Position numbers and translations under genes: made by a program. A stretch of 43,719 bases of DNA from Desulfovibrio sp. (lineage in GTDB: Bacteria > Bacillota > Dethiobacteria > DTU022), in NCBI GenBank assembly GCA_020060545.1, contig JAGUZX010000049.1, forward strand, positions 1-43,719. The letters are read 5' to 3'. Below the pieces are notes generated by a model. The model did not search any database. It had not been told where the DNA came from and saw nothing but the letters and a program-made list of their open reading frames with translations. Within the stretch, counting starts at the first letter, position 1; each line of letters opens with the position of its first letter. Of this stretch, positions 25,205-32,432 are shown in pieces.

Positions 25205-25663
25205 ATGATGCTAAAAGTATGCTCTACCTGCGGCAATGAAATCGATGCATCTGCCATGCGCTGCGGTTACTGCGGTTCCCCGCAGCAGCGGAACAGGGCA
25301 GAGCCAACCGGGGTACGACGCCTGCCCTGTTATACCGTCAACATCGAGGCCGGCCGGCCCTCGGTTGAGGAAGGCATTCAAAGATTGAAGGAAGGGTTGT
25401 TGCGTGCCAGGCACTCCGGGATAAAGATCATCCGTGTTATTCACGGCTACGGCTCAAGCGGAACGGGAGGCAAGCTGCGGGATGCCTGCCGTTTATTCTT
25501 GAGGCAGGAGAAGTCTGCCAGGCGGATCAAAAGCTTTCTGCCGGGTGAAGATTACACCAGGGGTAGCGGCGCTGGAAAGGATCTCTTTAACCGTCACCCC
25601 GGGCTGCAGCAGAGTGAAGGCTCCGACAGCCGTAACCCGGGCATCACCCTGGTGGAGCTGTAA
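25205..25663 (+). CDS. Zinc-ribbon protein with Smr domain
   Basis: A 152-residue protein. A zinc ribbon (CSTCGNEIDASAMRCGYCG, two CxxC pairs, residues 6-24) precedes an Smr (small MutS-related) domain (about 42-105), whose catalytic/structural HGYGSSGTGGKL lies near residue 80. Smr domains nick or bind nucleic acid; zinc-ribbon-Smr proteins of this size have no settled role. The C-terminal 45 residues are low in similarity to anything recognised. The ATG at 25205 (followed by a second ATG) has no ribosome site. Confidence 0.82.
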   Translation: MMLKVCSTCGNEIDASAMRCGYCGSPQQRNRAEPTGVRRLPCYTVNIEAGRPSVEEGIQRLKEGLLRARHSGIKIIRVIHGYGSSGTGGKLRDACRLFLRQEKSARRIKSFLPGEDYTRGSGAGKDLFNRHPGLQQSEGSDSRNPGITLVEL

Positions 25664-25707
25664 AAAATGCAGGCTTCCTGGCAGGCTGTGTTTGGGAAGC
25701 AATAACC

Positions 25708-25738
25708 CAGGCACCCCCTGCTTTCCCGGTGGTGCCTG
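25708..25738. repeat. CAGGCACC/GGTGCCTG hairpin after the Smr gene
   Basis: An eight-base perfect stem with a 15-base loop 45 bp after the Smr stop. There is no T tract, so it is a weak terminator at best. The stem sequence recurs in the palindrome at 27529-27545. Confidence 0.5.
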
Positions 25739-25740
25739 AA

Positions 25741-25829
25741 GGAACAACCCCGTCGCCTTGCTCTTCGTGAAGCAACATCCCCGTCCCCTCGCTCTCGCTG
25801 TCTAAAGCAACAACCCCGTCCCCTTGTTT
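25741..25829 (-). repeat. Three tandem GGGGACGG hairpin elements
   Basis: Three copies in the same sense at about 25805-25829, 25770-25795 and 25741-25766. Cores read GGGGACGGGGTTG, GGGGACGGGGATG and GGCGACGGGGTTG, with TTGCTT-like right arms. Only the first retains nearly paired arms (AAACAA/TTGCTT with one mismatch); the other two are decayed. The array starts one base after the stop of the cupin gene. Confidence 0.8.
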
Positions 25830-25830
25830 T

Positions 25831-26157
25831 TTAGTTTTTGATCATGATTAAGAGCATCTTGAACCTGGCGCTACCCTTAAGGGCATGCGGCTCCCCGGCG
25901 GGCATGATCACAGCCTCTCCCTCTTTCAGCCGGAACTCCCGGCCGGAGATAGTGACAGCCGCTTCTCCGTCCAGAATGTAGACCAGCGCGTCGAAAGGGG
26001 CGGTGTGCTCGCTCAAGCCCTGCCCCCGGTCAAAAGCAAAAAGGGTGACCGTACCGGTTTTTTGCTGGACGATCGTTCTGCTGACCACGGAACCCGCCTG
26101 GTAACCCACCAGTTCTCGCAGCGCGAAAACTTCCGCTCCTGAAAGGCTTTCTTCCAC
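25831..26157 (-). CDS. Cupin domain protein
   Basis: A 108-residue single-domain cupin. GQGLSEHTAPFDALVYILDGE is the first cupin motif (His, Asp-rich variant) and GEAVIMPAGEPHAL the second, so a metal may be bound. The function is unknown; similar proteins are small-molecule or redox-sensing cupins. The start is chosen as the GTG at 26157 because AAAGGAGG lies seven bases upstream. Longer in-frame starts (26178, 26259) would place that site inside the coding region. It is followed at once by a repeat array. Confidence 0.8.
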   Translation of the reverse strand: MEESLSGAEVFALRELVGYQAGSVVSRTIVQQKTGTVTLFAFDRGQGLSEHTAPFDALVYILDGEAAVTISGREFRLKEGEAVIMPAGEPHALKGSARFKMLLIMIKN

Positions 26158-26264
26158 TCTTCTTCCTCCTTTGATCATTTTTATCTTCTCTTTTGACTTT
26201 CTCTGTGCCGCAAGGCATCGAATCCTCTCCCGGAGTTTGCAGAGCCCAAGGAGCGGCAAAATGC

Positions 26265-26837
26265 TTAGCGCACCGGCATGGCCATGTAGATGTCGGGTTT
26301 TCCCGGGCCGTTGGCATCGGGCATCACCCCGATTATTTCGAATCCCACCTTTAAGTAAAACTCGAACGGGTGGCGGCGCAAGTTTCTCAGGTCCCGCAGG
26401 TGATCCAGCACACCGGGGAACAGCTCCACCCCGCCCAGGTTGGTCATGTTGGTCTCGTCGTCGGTGCCTACCCAGAGCGTCAGGCCGCCGCGCTGCTTCA
26501 CCTGTGCGGCCAGGTCCCGCACCAAGGCGCTGCCGATCCCTTTATTCCGGAACCCTTCCCGGACCACCAGCGGGTGCAGCTCCCAGACATGGCCGTTGTA
26601 GTGCCTGATCCCGCCGGTCCAGCCAATGGCCGCTCCTGTTTCATCCACCGCCACCCGGCAGATCCGGTCCGGCTTAAAGAACTCCCGGACCTCCTGCAGG
26701 GCGCCGTCCAGGTCGGGGTATGCCTGCGGCCAGCCGGCAGCGAAACCCTGCACCAGCATCTCCGCCGCTTCCCTGATCCGCTTTTCGTTCTCCTGGACCA
26801 GGTTGACGATCGTAACCTTTGCTGTTTCAGTGACCAT
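26265..26837 (-). CDS. GNAT acetyltransferase resembling aminoglycoside 6'-N-acetyltransferase
   Basis: A 190-residue acetyltransferase. WELHPLVVREGFRNKGIGSA (about 85) is the acetyl-CoA site; the following GGLTLWVGTDDE, LRRHPFEFYLKVGFEIIGV and PDANGPGKPDIYMAM match the pattern of enterococcal AAC(6')-Ii. Chromosomal enzymes of this branch acetylate aminoglycosides but may have other natural substrates; resistance is not shown by sequence. The ATG at 26837 has GGAGGAA four bases upstream and overlaps the preceding gene's stop by 11 bp, so the two are co-translated. Confidence 0.85.
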   Translation of the reverse strand: MVTETAKVTIVNLVQENEKRIREAAEMLVQGFAAGWPQAYPDLDGALQEVREFFKPDRICRVAVDETGAAIGWTGGIRHYNGHVWELHPLVVREGFRNKGIGSALVRDLAAQVKQRGGLTLWVGTDDETNMTNLGGVELFPGVLDHLRDLRNLRRHPFEFYLKVGFEIIGVMPDANGPGKPDIYMAMPVR

Positions 26838-27426
26838 AACGTTCCTCCTTCCACGGATCGCCGTGGTTGTGATATCCCGCAGTTTCCCAGAACCCCGGCC
26901 GGTCGTGTTCCAGGAACTCGACCCCGGTGACCCACTTGGCGCTTTTCCAGAAGTAGAGCCGGGGCACCACCAGCCGGACCGGCCAGCCGTGATCCGGGGT
27001 GAGCGGCTTACCGTTGTGCTTCAGGGCGAAGAGAACATCCGGCTGGAAGAAGTCTTCCAGGGTAAGGTTCGTGGTGAAGCCGCGCGCGGCATGGATCAGC
27101 ACGAACTTCGCCGCCGGGCGGAGCCGCGCCAGTTCCTTTACCTGCCCGGCGGAAACCCCTTCCCAGGTGTTGTCCAGCCGGGACCAGCCGGTAACGCAGT
27201 GGATGTCTGAAAACACCTTCACCCGGGGCAGGGAGCTGAATTCCGGCCAGCCGAGGCTGACTTCCTGTTCGACCAGGCCGAATAGATCAAACCGCCACTG
27301 GTCGAGATCCATCCGGGGTACCGCGCCGTAGTGCAGCACCGGAAACCCGCCGGTCTGCTTCTGGCCGGGCGGGATCCGCTGCTCCCGGCGGGTATCGGAA
27401 CTGACCACTGTTTCTTGATCGCCCAT
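26827..27426 (-). CDS. Sulfite oxidase-fold molybdopterin oxidoreductase
   Basis: A 199-residue cytoplasmic protein of the sulfite oxidase/YedY molybdopterin-binding fold. The molybdenum-ligand cysteine lies in SDIHCVTGWSR near residue 78, and the pterin-binding tail includes HGWPVRLVVPRLYFWKSAKW near 145. There is no Tat signal and no dimerisation domain, unlike MsrP or sulfite oxidase. The substrate is unknown. The start has GGAGG seven bases upstream. It leads a two-gene unit with the AAC(6')-like gene. Confidence 0.85.
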   Translation of the reverse strand: MGDQETVVSSDTRREQRIPPGQKQTGGFPVLHYGAVPRMDLDQWRFDLFGLVEQEVSLGWPEFSSLPRVKVFSDIHCVTGWSRLDNTWEGVSAGQVKELARLRPAAKFVLIHAARGFTTNLTLEDFFQPDVLFALKHNGKPLTPDHGWPVRLVVPRLYFWKSAKWVTGVEFLEHDRPGFWETAGYHNHGDPWKEERYGH

Positions 27427-27520
27427 GGTTTTCCTCCAAAAGCAGTCCGATCTGCTTACTCCATATCTTTATTATGCACCGATTTTTCTGCCGGCAGTCG
27501 CTTCGGGAAGCCCACGGCAT

Positions 27521-27557
27521 ATTAAGTTATGGTGCCTGGCACCATTTATTAAGTTAT
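27521..27557. repeat. GGTGCC palindrome inside a 10-bp direct repeat
   Basis: ATGGTGCC-T-GGCACCAT (27529-27545) is a perfect 17-base palindrome. It lies between two copies of ATTAAGTTAT (27521-27530 and 27548-27557), as if a small mobile element had duplicated a target. It is downstream of the glycyl radical enzyme gene. Confidence 0.55.
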
Positions 27558-27600
27558 TGCCCCTCCATTACATCAAACCAGTTGCCGTGAGAATCAAGGC

Positions 27601-30591
27601 TTACTTGTATTGCGCCCCCAGGTTGAATTCGGTGCGTTCAATCAGCTCCTGCTGCATCTCCTTGTTCAGCTCGACGAAGTAGGCGTTGTAGCCGGAGATG
27701 CGCACCAGCAGCCAGCGGAAGTCCTCGGGGTGGGCCACGGCTTCCTTGAGCATGGCCGTGGTAACGATGTTGAACTGCATCTGCATGCCGCCCAGATCGA
27801 AGTAGGTTTTAGCGTAGGCGGCCACCCGCTCGACAAAAGCCTGGTGGGTGTCCTGCGGCCCCGGCGCCACTTTCACGTTGAAGGCGATATTGTTCGGCAT
27901 CTTGAGCGGGTCCAGGCCGGCAATGGTGTGGATGGAGGGCAGGAGCTGGTCCGTTACCCCGGGGGACGGGGTGATGCCGGGCGTAAAAGGTTTTCCCTTG
28001 AACCGGCCGCTCGGCAGCGCCCCGGAAAGGGTGCCGAAAGCGACGTGGTTGGACATGCTCCAGAAACCGCTGGTGTATTTCCCGCCGCGATAGTTGGTAT
28101 GGGCCTGGTAGCGATCGTAGATAAAATCGATCAGCTCCTGGCCCAGGCGGCGCGGCGCCAATGCGCCAGTGCCGAACTTCGGGACCCTGGCCATGATCCG
28201 GGCGTGGAGCGCCTCGTAGCCTTCAAAATTGCGCCGCAGGGCTTCCAGCAGCGACCGCCAGTCTACAGCTTTTTGCTCGTAAATCAACTCCCTGATGGCA
28301 GTCAGGCTGTCGATGACATCGGTAATGGAGACCAGGGCCGCCCCCGAGGTATTGTAACGGGCCCCGCCGTCGATCACATCTTTGGCCCGCTCCATCGGCC
28401 CGTCGAAGAAAGACGAAAGCAGCGGTGTCGGGTGCTGCTCCTGGTGGGAACGGCCCAGCAGGTTGTTGTACTCGATCGACCGGTCGATCAGGTAGCCGAG
28501 CTGTGCTTTGTAAGCGTCCATGAAATCTTCAAAAGCGGGAAAGGTCCCCTCCGCCGCCGGATCGCCGGTTTGCGGGCCGACCTGCTCCCCGAGCAGCGGG
28601 TGCACCCCGTTATGGAGCGCCATCTCCAGGGGCGCGACGGTGTTGAGGAGCATGCAGTTGGTGTGCCCCATGTGGCGGCCGCAGCTGGTCGGCTCCACGC
28701 AGCCGGTGGCCCCCCAGTCGCGGGCGTCCGCGAGGGCAAACCCCTGGTTGACCAGGGCGGGGACGATAACCGCGTCGTTGTGCAGCGACGGCGTCGCCGC
28801 GGTGATTGTGTTCACCTCGATCAGGCGCTTCAGGTATTCCGGCGAGTTTGCCGCCGGGTGGTAGCGGGCGTTAACGTTGGGCTCGCGCAAGCCCAACATC
28901 TCGGTCACCTTGAGGAAGATATAGGTCATGTCGTAGACGGCGCTATTGCCCTCCCGGTCCACCCCGCCCAGGGTGAGCGCCTGGTCGGAGGAACTGCCGC
29001 CGAAGAGCCGGTTCCCCAGGTCCGGCACATTGGGCAGGTGGTCGGCGCACTTCAGGTAAAAGCAGCCGGTCAGCTCGATCGCTTTCCTGACGAGCGCATC
29101 GCGCTCCGCCGCCGTGGCGGCGCCCGCCAGATCCTGTAAAAAATAGGGCTGCAGCACCTGGTCCAACCGGCCCAGGGAGAGCCCGGCGTTCATGTTTTCC
29201 ATGTGCAGGGCCACCCAGCAGATCCAAATGCTGTTGAGCGCTTCCTGCAGGGTGCGGGCCGGGTAGGCGGGCACGCGCGCGCAGACCGCGGCCATGGCTT
29301 CGAGTTCGCGCCGGCGGCGCCGGCCGGACTCGCTGTTTTGATCCAGAGCCGCCGCCAATTCGAGCGCTTTCCGGCTTAAGTTCCGGGCATAGGCCAGGAC
29401 TCCCTCCTGGGCGATCTGCATGGCCCGGTAGAAATTGCGCTCTTTTTCCGTAGAGACGGCTTTTTCTTTTGCGGCGGCTTCACGGATTAGATCCAGCAGG
29501 CCGCGCTGCAGGATCATCGGGAAGTCAGGGATGGTGTGCGAAACGGCGTGCGCCTTCCAGCAGAAGTAAAGGACCCAGCGCCCTTCGAGCTGCTGGCAGC
29601 GGGGGTTTTCGTATTTGCGGCGGGTATATTCCATGATGTTGCGGTCAGTCCAGAAGGGAAAAACCGTGAAGTTCAAGATATCGATGTCCTCTGCCGAAAT
29701 CCGGTAGGGGTTTAACTCCCTTTCATCCACCGTCAGCAGTTCCGGCCAGAGGGCGACCGCGCCAAACTCGGGGAAAAGGAGCACTCCCACCTCGCGGGTG
29801 GTGGTGGTGCCGGCGAGCAGATCCCAATCCCGGATCACGGGGCGGCGATGGGCCAGGATATGGCGCAGCGCTTCGGCCTGGCGCACTCCCGGGTCCCAAT
29901 CACGGCCGCTTGAGTCCTGCTCGAAGCCGTGCTCCAGGAAGTATTCTGTCAGCAGGCGCGGCCTCTCCGTGCAAATTGCAGCGGGAGTAGTAAAAAGGCT
30001 TTCCCGCACCGCCTGCAGCCGGGGGAAATCGAAGAGGCTGAAACTGCTTAAAAAAGGTTCGGCCAGCACTTTGACCTGGTCGTGCGGCAAAGCCTTAAGA
30101 GAAGCCCTGTGGGTCAAAGGGTGAGACGACCTGGCGGCCGGGTTGTAATCTGGCGGGCGGGGGTTTTCCTTCCGCCGGGCGAGCAGTTTTCTCTTTTTCC
30201 GGCCCAGGGTCATCTCTTTCGAAAGGTGGCCGAACTTGGCCAGGTACATCAGGTTCCCTTCGATGAACAGATTGTTTTCCAGCAGCATGATCATCGGATC
30301 GGCGGGAGCGGTGACAGAGAAAAAGCTCTGCATCAAGCGGGGGCTTTTAAAATTAAACGTCAGATCGGGATTCGCGATTTTACCCCGCCCGACCTTCATC
30401 CGGCCGCGGTCAAACACGGCGTAGACACAAACCGAATCGTCCAAGGCCCGGAACTGCGCCCGAGCGTTGAATTCAAAGCGGGCCCGTCCATCCTTCCCGT
30501 CAAGAATGTTCCGCCGAAACGTGGGGCTCAAACGGAAATACGCGGCCATCAGCCGCAATACGCTGCTGGCGTAGAAACCGGCAGTATCCAT
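27601..30591 (-). CDS. Glycyl radical enzyme with an N-terminal SCP2-like domain
   Basis: A 996-residue protein. Residues about 160-996 are a pyruvate-formate-lyase-superfamily glycyl radical enzyme. The catalytic Cys631 and general-base Glu633 lie in GATGCVEPTSCGRH, and the radical Gly967 in RISGYNAYF. The Cys-x-Glu motif places it with the dehydratase/lyase branch (diol dehydratases, C-N and C-S lyases), not with PFL, which has Cys-Cys. Residues 1-130 resemble an SCP2 lipid-binding domain (RARFEFNARAQF, PDLTFNFKSPRLMQSFF). No activating radical-SAM gene is adjacent. AAGGAGG lies nine bases before the ATG. The substrate is unknown; the lipid-type domain hints at a hydrophobic one. Confidence 0.88.
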   Translation of the reverse strand: MDTAGFYASSVLRLMAAYFRLSPTFRRNILDGKDGRARFEFNARAQFRALDDSVCVYAVFDRGRMKVGRGKIANPDLTFNFKSPRLMQSFFSVTAPADPMIMLLENNLFIEGNLMYLAKFGHLSKEMTLGRKKRKLLARRKENPRPPDYNPAARSSHPLTHRASLKALPHDQVKVLAEPFLSSFSLFDFPRLQAVRESLFTTPAAICTERPRLLTEYFLEHGFEQDSSGRDWDPGVRQAEALRHILAHRRPVIRDWDLLAGTTTTREVGVLLFPEFGAVALWPELLTVDERELNPYRISAEDIDILNFTVFPFWTDRNIMEYTRRKYENPRCQQLEGRWVLYFCWKAHAVSHTIPDFPMILQRGLLDLIREAAAKEKAVSTEKERNFYRAMQIAQEGVLAYARNLSRKALELAAALDQNSESGRRRRRELEAMAAVCARVPAYPARTLQEALNSIWICWVALHMENMNAGLSLGRLDQVLQPYFLQDLAGAATAAERDALVRKAIELTGCFYLKCADHLPNVPDLGNRLFGGSSSDQALTLGGVDREGNSAVYDMTYIFLKVTEMLGLREPNVNARYHPAANSPEYLKRLIEVNTITAATPSLHNDAVIVPALVNQGFALADARDWGATGCVEPTSCGRHMGHTNCMLLNTVAPLEMALHNGVHPLLGEQVGPQTGDPAAEGTFPAFEDFMDAYKAQLGYLIDRSIEYNNLLGRSHQEQHPTPLLSSFFDGPMERAKDVIDGGARYNTSGAALVSITDVIDSLTAIRELIYEQKAVDWRSLLEALRRNFEGYEALHARIMARVPKFGTGALAPRRLGQELIDFIYDRYQAHTNYRGGKYTSGFWSMSNHVAFGTLSGALPSGRFKGKPFTPGITPSPGVTDQLLPSIHTIAGLDPLKMPNNIAFNVKVAPGPQDTHQAFVERVAAYAKTYFDLGGMQMQFNIVTTAMLKEAVAHPEDFRWLLVRISGYNAYFVELNKEMQQELIERTEFNLGAQYK

Positions 30592-30721
30592 ATCGTCCAG
30601 CCTCCTTGGAAGCAGATTTTCACTCCAGGCTGAAGCGGTAACTGGGCTCTGCGTAACGGCGATCGGCCTTTGGCGGGATTAGGCCAAGCCTCCGGGGTCG
30701 GGTCATGGGTAACTTTCACTC

Positions 30722-30736
30722 AATATTGTCAATATT
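30722..30736. promoter_or_regulatory. Candidate operator palindrome
   Basis: A seven-base perfect inverted repeat, AATATTG and CAATATT, around one central base in the promoter region of the glycyl radical enzyme gene. Its symmetry and position suit a dimeric regulator. The A/T richness makes chance occurrence plausible. Confidence 0.35.
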
Positions 30737-30810
30737 TAGTTTATTCTTCCAATCACAATCTTAACACCGCTCCCTCACCCGGTCAACAAAAATACCTCCG
30801 TTGCCGAAAA

Positions 30811-30839
30811 TATATCAAGGGGACGGTTCTTTTGATATA
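30811..30839 (+). repeat. GGGGACGG hairpin element, TATATCA arms
   Basis: Arms TATATCA and TGATATA around AGGGGACGGTTCTTT. It is nearly identical to the copy at 10690-10718, 20 kb away and in opposite sense. Confidence 0.85.
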
Positions 30840-30980
30840 TCTATTCTGTAACCCAGGCCAACCCGAAAAAATCGATCAATAAGGCCTGTTTTTATCCTTC
30901 TGATGATGTCCACATTAAGTGGGAACACGCGCGTCCATCTTGAAAATAACACCGCGTTATTTTCACCGAATAAACGAGTT

Positions 30981-31041
30981 ATCAACACTCCGTCCCCCCG
31001 ACATCTCTAACATGTGCCAACAACTCTGTCCCCCTGACACA
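30981..31041 (-). repeat. Two tandem GGGGACGG elements, one decayed
   Basis: 31013-31041 has arms TGTGTCA/TGGCACA (one G-U pair) and a mutated core GGGGACAG. 30981-31004 retains GGGGACGG but its arms no longer pair. Both lie past the 3' end of the GAF/HD-GYP relic. Confidence 0.7.
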
Positions 31042-31114
31042 TGAAGCAACGCTGCAGAAGATGTGGAGCAATAGAACTTTCCCCGCACCGGCAAGGTCTT
31101 TTTCAACCGGTTCA

Positions 31115-31513
31115 TTACACAAACTCCTGCAGGAAAATCTCCACCACCCGGGAGTCGAAATGCTTGCCGCTTTCCGGGCGGATATGATCGTAAACATCGG
31201 ACACGGCGAAGGCCATGTCGCCGATGGCGCTGAGCTAGCGCACTTCCTCCGCAGTAAAGGGCTGCGTTTCCGGGCCACGACGCCGAAAGACCGCCATTAC
31301 TCCGAGCAGGTCTTCTTCCGATTGTAAAGGAACTAAAACAGCCGGACCTGTCTCTGCCGCCTGATCCACAGACAGCTGTTTCGGCTCTTCGCTGTACATA
31401 GCGGAAACCAGCGTCTCGCGGGTGCGCAGAACGACGCCGCAAAGCCCTTCTTCAATACTGAAAGACATTCCGGTATTACTTAAAAACAACTGCAGCCAAC
31501 CAAAAAACGCAGT
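31115..31513 (-). pseudogene. GAF plus HD-GYP signalling protein relic
   Basis: Directly after the pheA stop, a frame encodes part of a GAF domain (MSFSIEEGLCGVVLRTRETL, then AVLVPLQSEEDLLGVMAVF). It meets an in-frame TAG at 31235-31237 and continues as LSAIGDMAFAVSDVYDHI and SGKHFDSRVVEIFLQEF, which resembles the end of an HD-GYP domain. It has no start codon, an internal stop and most of HD-GYP missing. It is the C-terminal scrap of a former sensor or phosphodiesterase. Confidence 0.65.
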
Positions 31514-32371
31514 TCAACCATGCAAGGAGCCTCCCCGGATCCTGTTGGCCCGGGGATAGCTTCCCAGAACTTTTACAAACAAGGAATTCTGTCTCAGTTT
31601 ATCCAGGGCGGATGAAACTTCTTCATCCTTACGGTGTCCTTGAATATCCATAAAAAATAGATACTTCCCAAGCTCCCCGCGAACCGGGCGGGATTCTATC
31701 CTGGTCAGATTCAGGTTGTGCCGGGCAAAAACGGCCAGGGCCGCGTAAAGGCTGCCCGGCCTGTCCTGCAGCCCGATTAGCAGCGATGTCTTATCATCAC
31801 CCGTGCGCGGGGCATCTTCCCGGCTGATAATTTGAAAACGGGTGATATTGTGATCGGGTTCATCCTGGATATCCCCCTGAAGCACTTCCAGGCCGTAAAG
31901 CGCGGCGGCGCGCCGGGAAGCGATCGCCGCCTTTCTTTTTCCGCGGAGGCTCACCAGCTCCGCCGCCCCGGCGGTGCTCGGCGTGTCAATCAGGACCGCT
32001 CCCGGAAGAGCTTCATTCAAAAAACGGCGGCATTGAGCGAGGGCCTGGGGATGTGAATAGACCTCCCCGATCGCCGGGAGCTTCTGCCCCGGAGAGGCCA
32101 ACAGGAACTGCCTGATCTTGTAAAGCAGTTCTCCTTTTATTTGAAGGGAGTTTGTCCTGGAATAACATTCCAGGGTCAGGTTTACGGTCCCCTCCAGGGA
32201 GTTTTCCACCGGGACAATCCCCTCATCAACCTCTTTTTTTTCGATGGCGTTCATCACATCGTGGATCGAGGGGTAAGGCCTCAGTATAAAATTTTCATCC
32301 TTACAATATTCCCCGGCCGCCTCTTCGGTAAAGGTGCCCGGCGGGCCCAGGTAGCCGAATAACCCTGTCAT
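31514..32371 (-). CDS. pheA: Prephenate dehydratase
   Basis: A 285-residue enzyme converting prephenate to phenylpyruvate, the Phe branch. The catalytic domain (about 1-185) has YLGPPGTFTEEAA at the N-terminus and the conserved NITRF at about residue 175. The ACT regulatory domain (about 190-275) holds DRPGSLYAAL and the ESRP Phe-binding motif, so Phe feedback is expected. The ATG at 32371 follows GGGGAGGA; an upstream extension is unsupported. It is the last gene of the operon, 61 bp after aroQ-aroH. Confidence 0.95.
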   Translation of the reverse strand: MTGLFGYLGPPGTFTEEAAGEYCKDENFILRPYPSIHDVMNAIEKKEVDEGIVPVENSLEGTVNLTLECYSRTNSLQIKGELLYKIRQFLLASPGQKLPAIGEVYSHPQALAQCRRFLNEALPGAVLIDTPSTAGAAELVSLRGKRKAAIASRRAAALYGLEVLQGDIQDEPDHNITRFQIISREDAPRTGDDKTSLLIGLQDRPGSLYAALAVFARHNLNLTRIESRPVRGELGKYLFFMDIQGHRKDEEVSSALDKLRQNSLFVKVLGSYPRANRIRGGSLHG

Positions 32372-32432
32372 TTTTAAATATCCTCCCCAAAACCGGTCGT
32401 GGCAACGTGCCGCGGAGCGGGCCGGCTCTTTT

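Larger units (their letters stand above)
30592..31114. other. 523-bp region upstream of the glycyl radical enzyme gene
   Basis: It holds no intact gene. It contains a perfect palindrome AATATTG-T-CAATATT at 30722-30736, 131 bp before the glycyl radical enzyme ATG, and three GGGGACGG elements. A nine-base hairpin, GAAAATAAC/GTTATTTTC, lies at 30942-30964. No convincing -35/-10 pair was identified. Confidence 0.5.

Noticed and set aside
27610-29139. A 509-residue plus-strand frame opposite the glycyl radical enzyme
   Set aside because: Antisense shadow with no ribosome site or motif; the opposite strand carries the catalytic Cys and Gly motifs.
9901-31041. CRISPR array interpretation of the dispersed repeats
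   Set aside because: Copies are scattered over 21 kb in both senses, with no regular spacers and no cas genes.
30982-31278. Minus-strand frames rich in Arg and Cys over the region after pheA
   Set aside because: The frame carrying GAF/HD-GYP residues is a different one; these are shadows that also run through the repeat elements.
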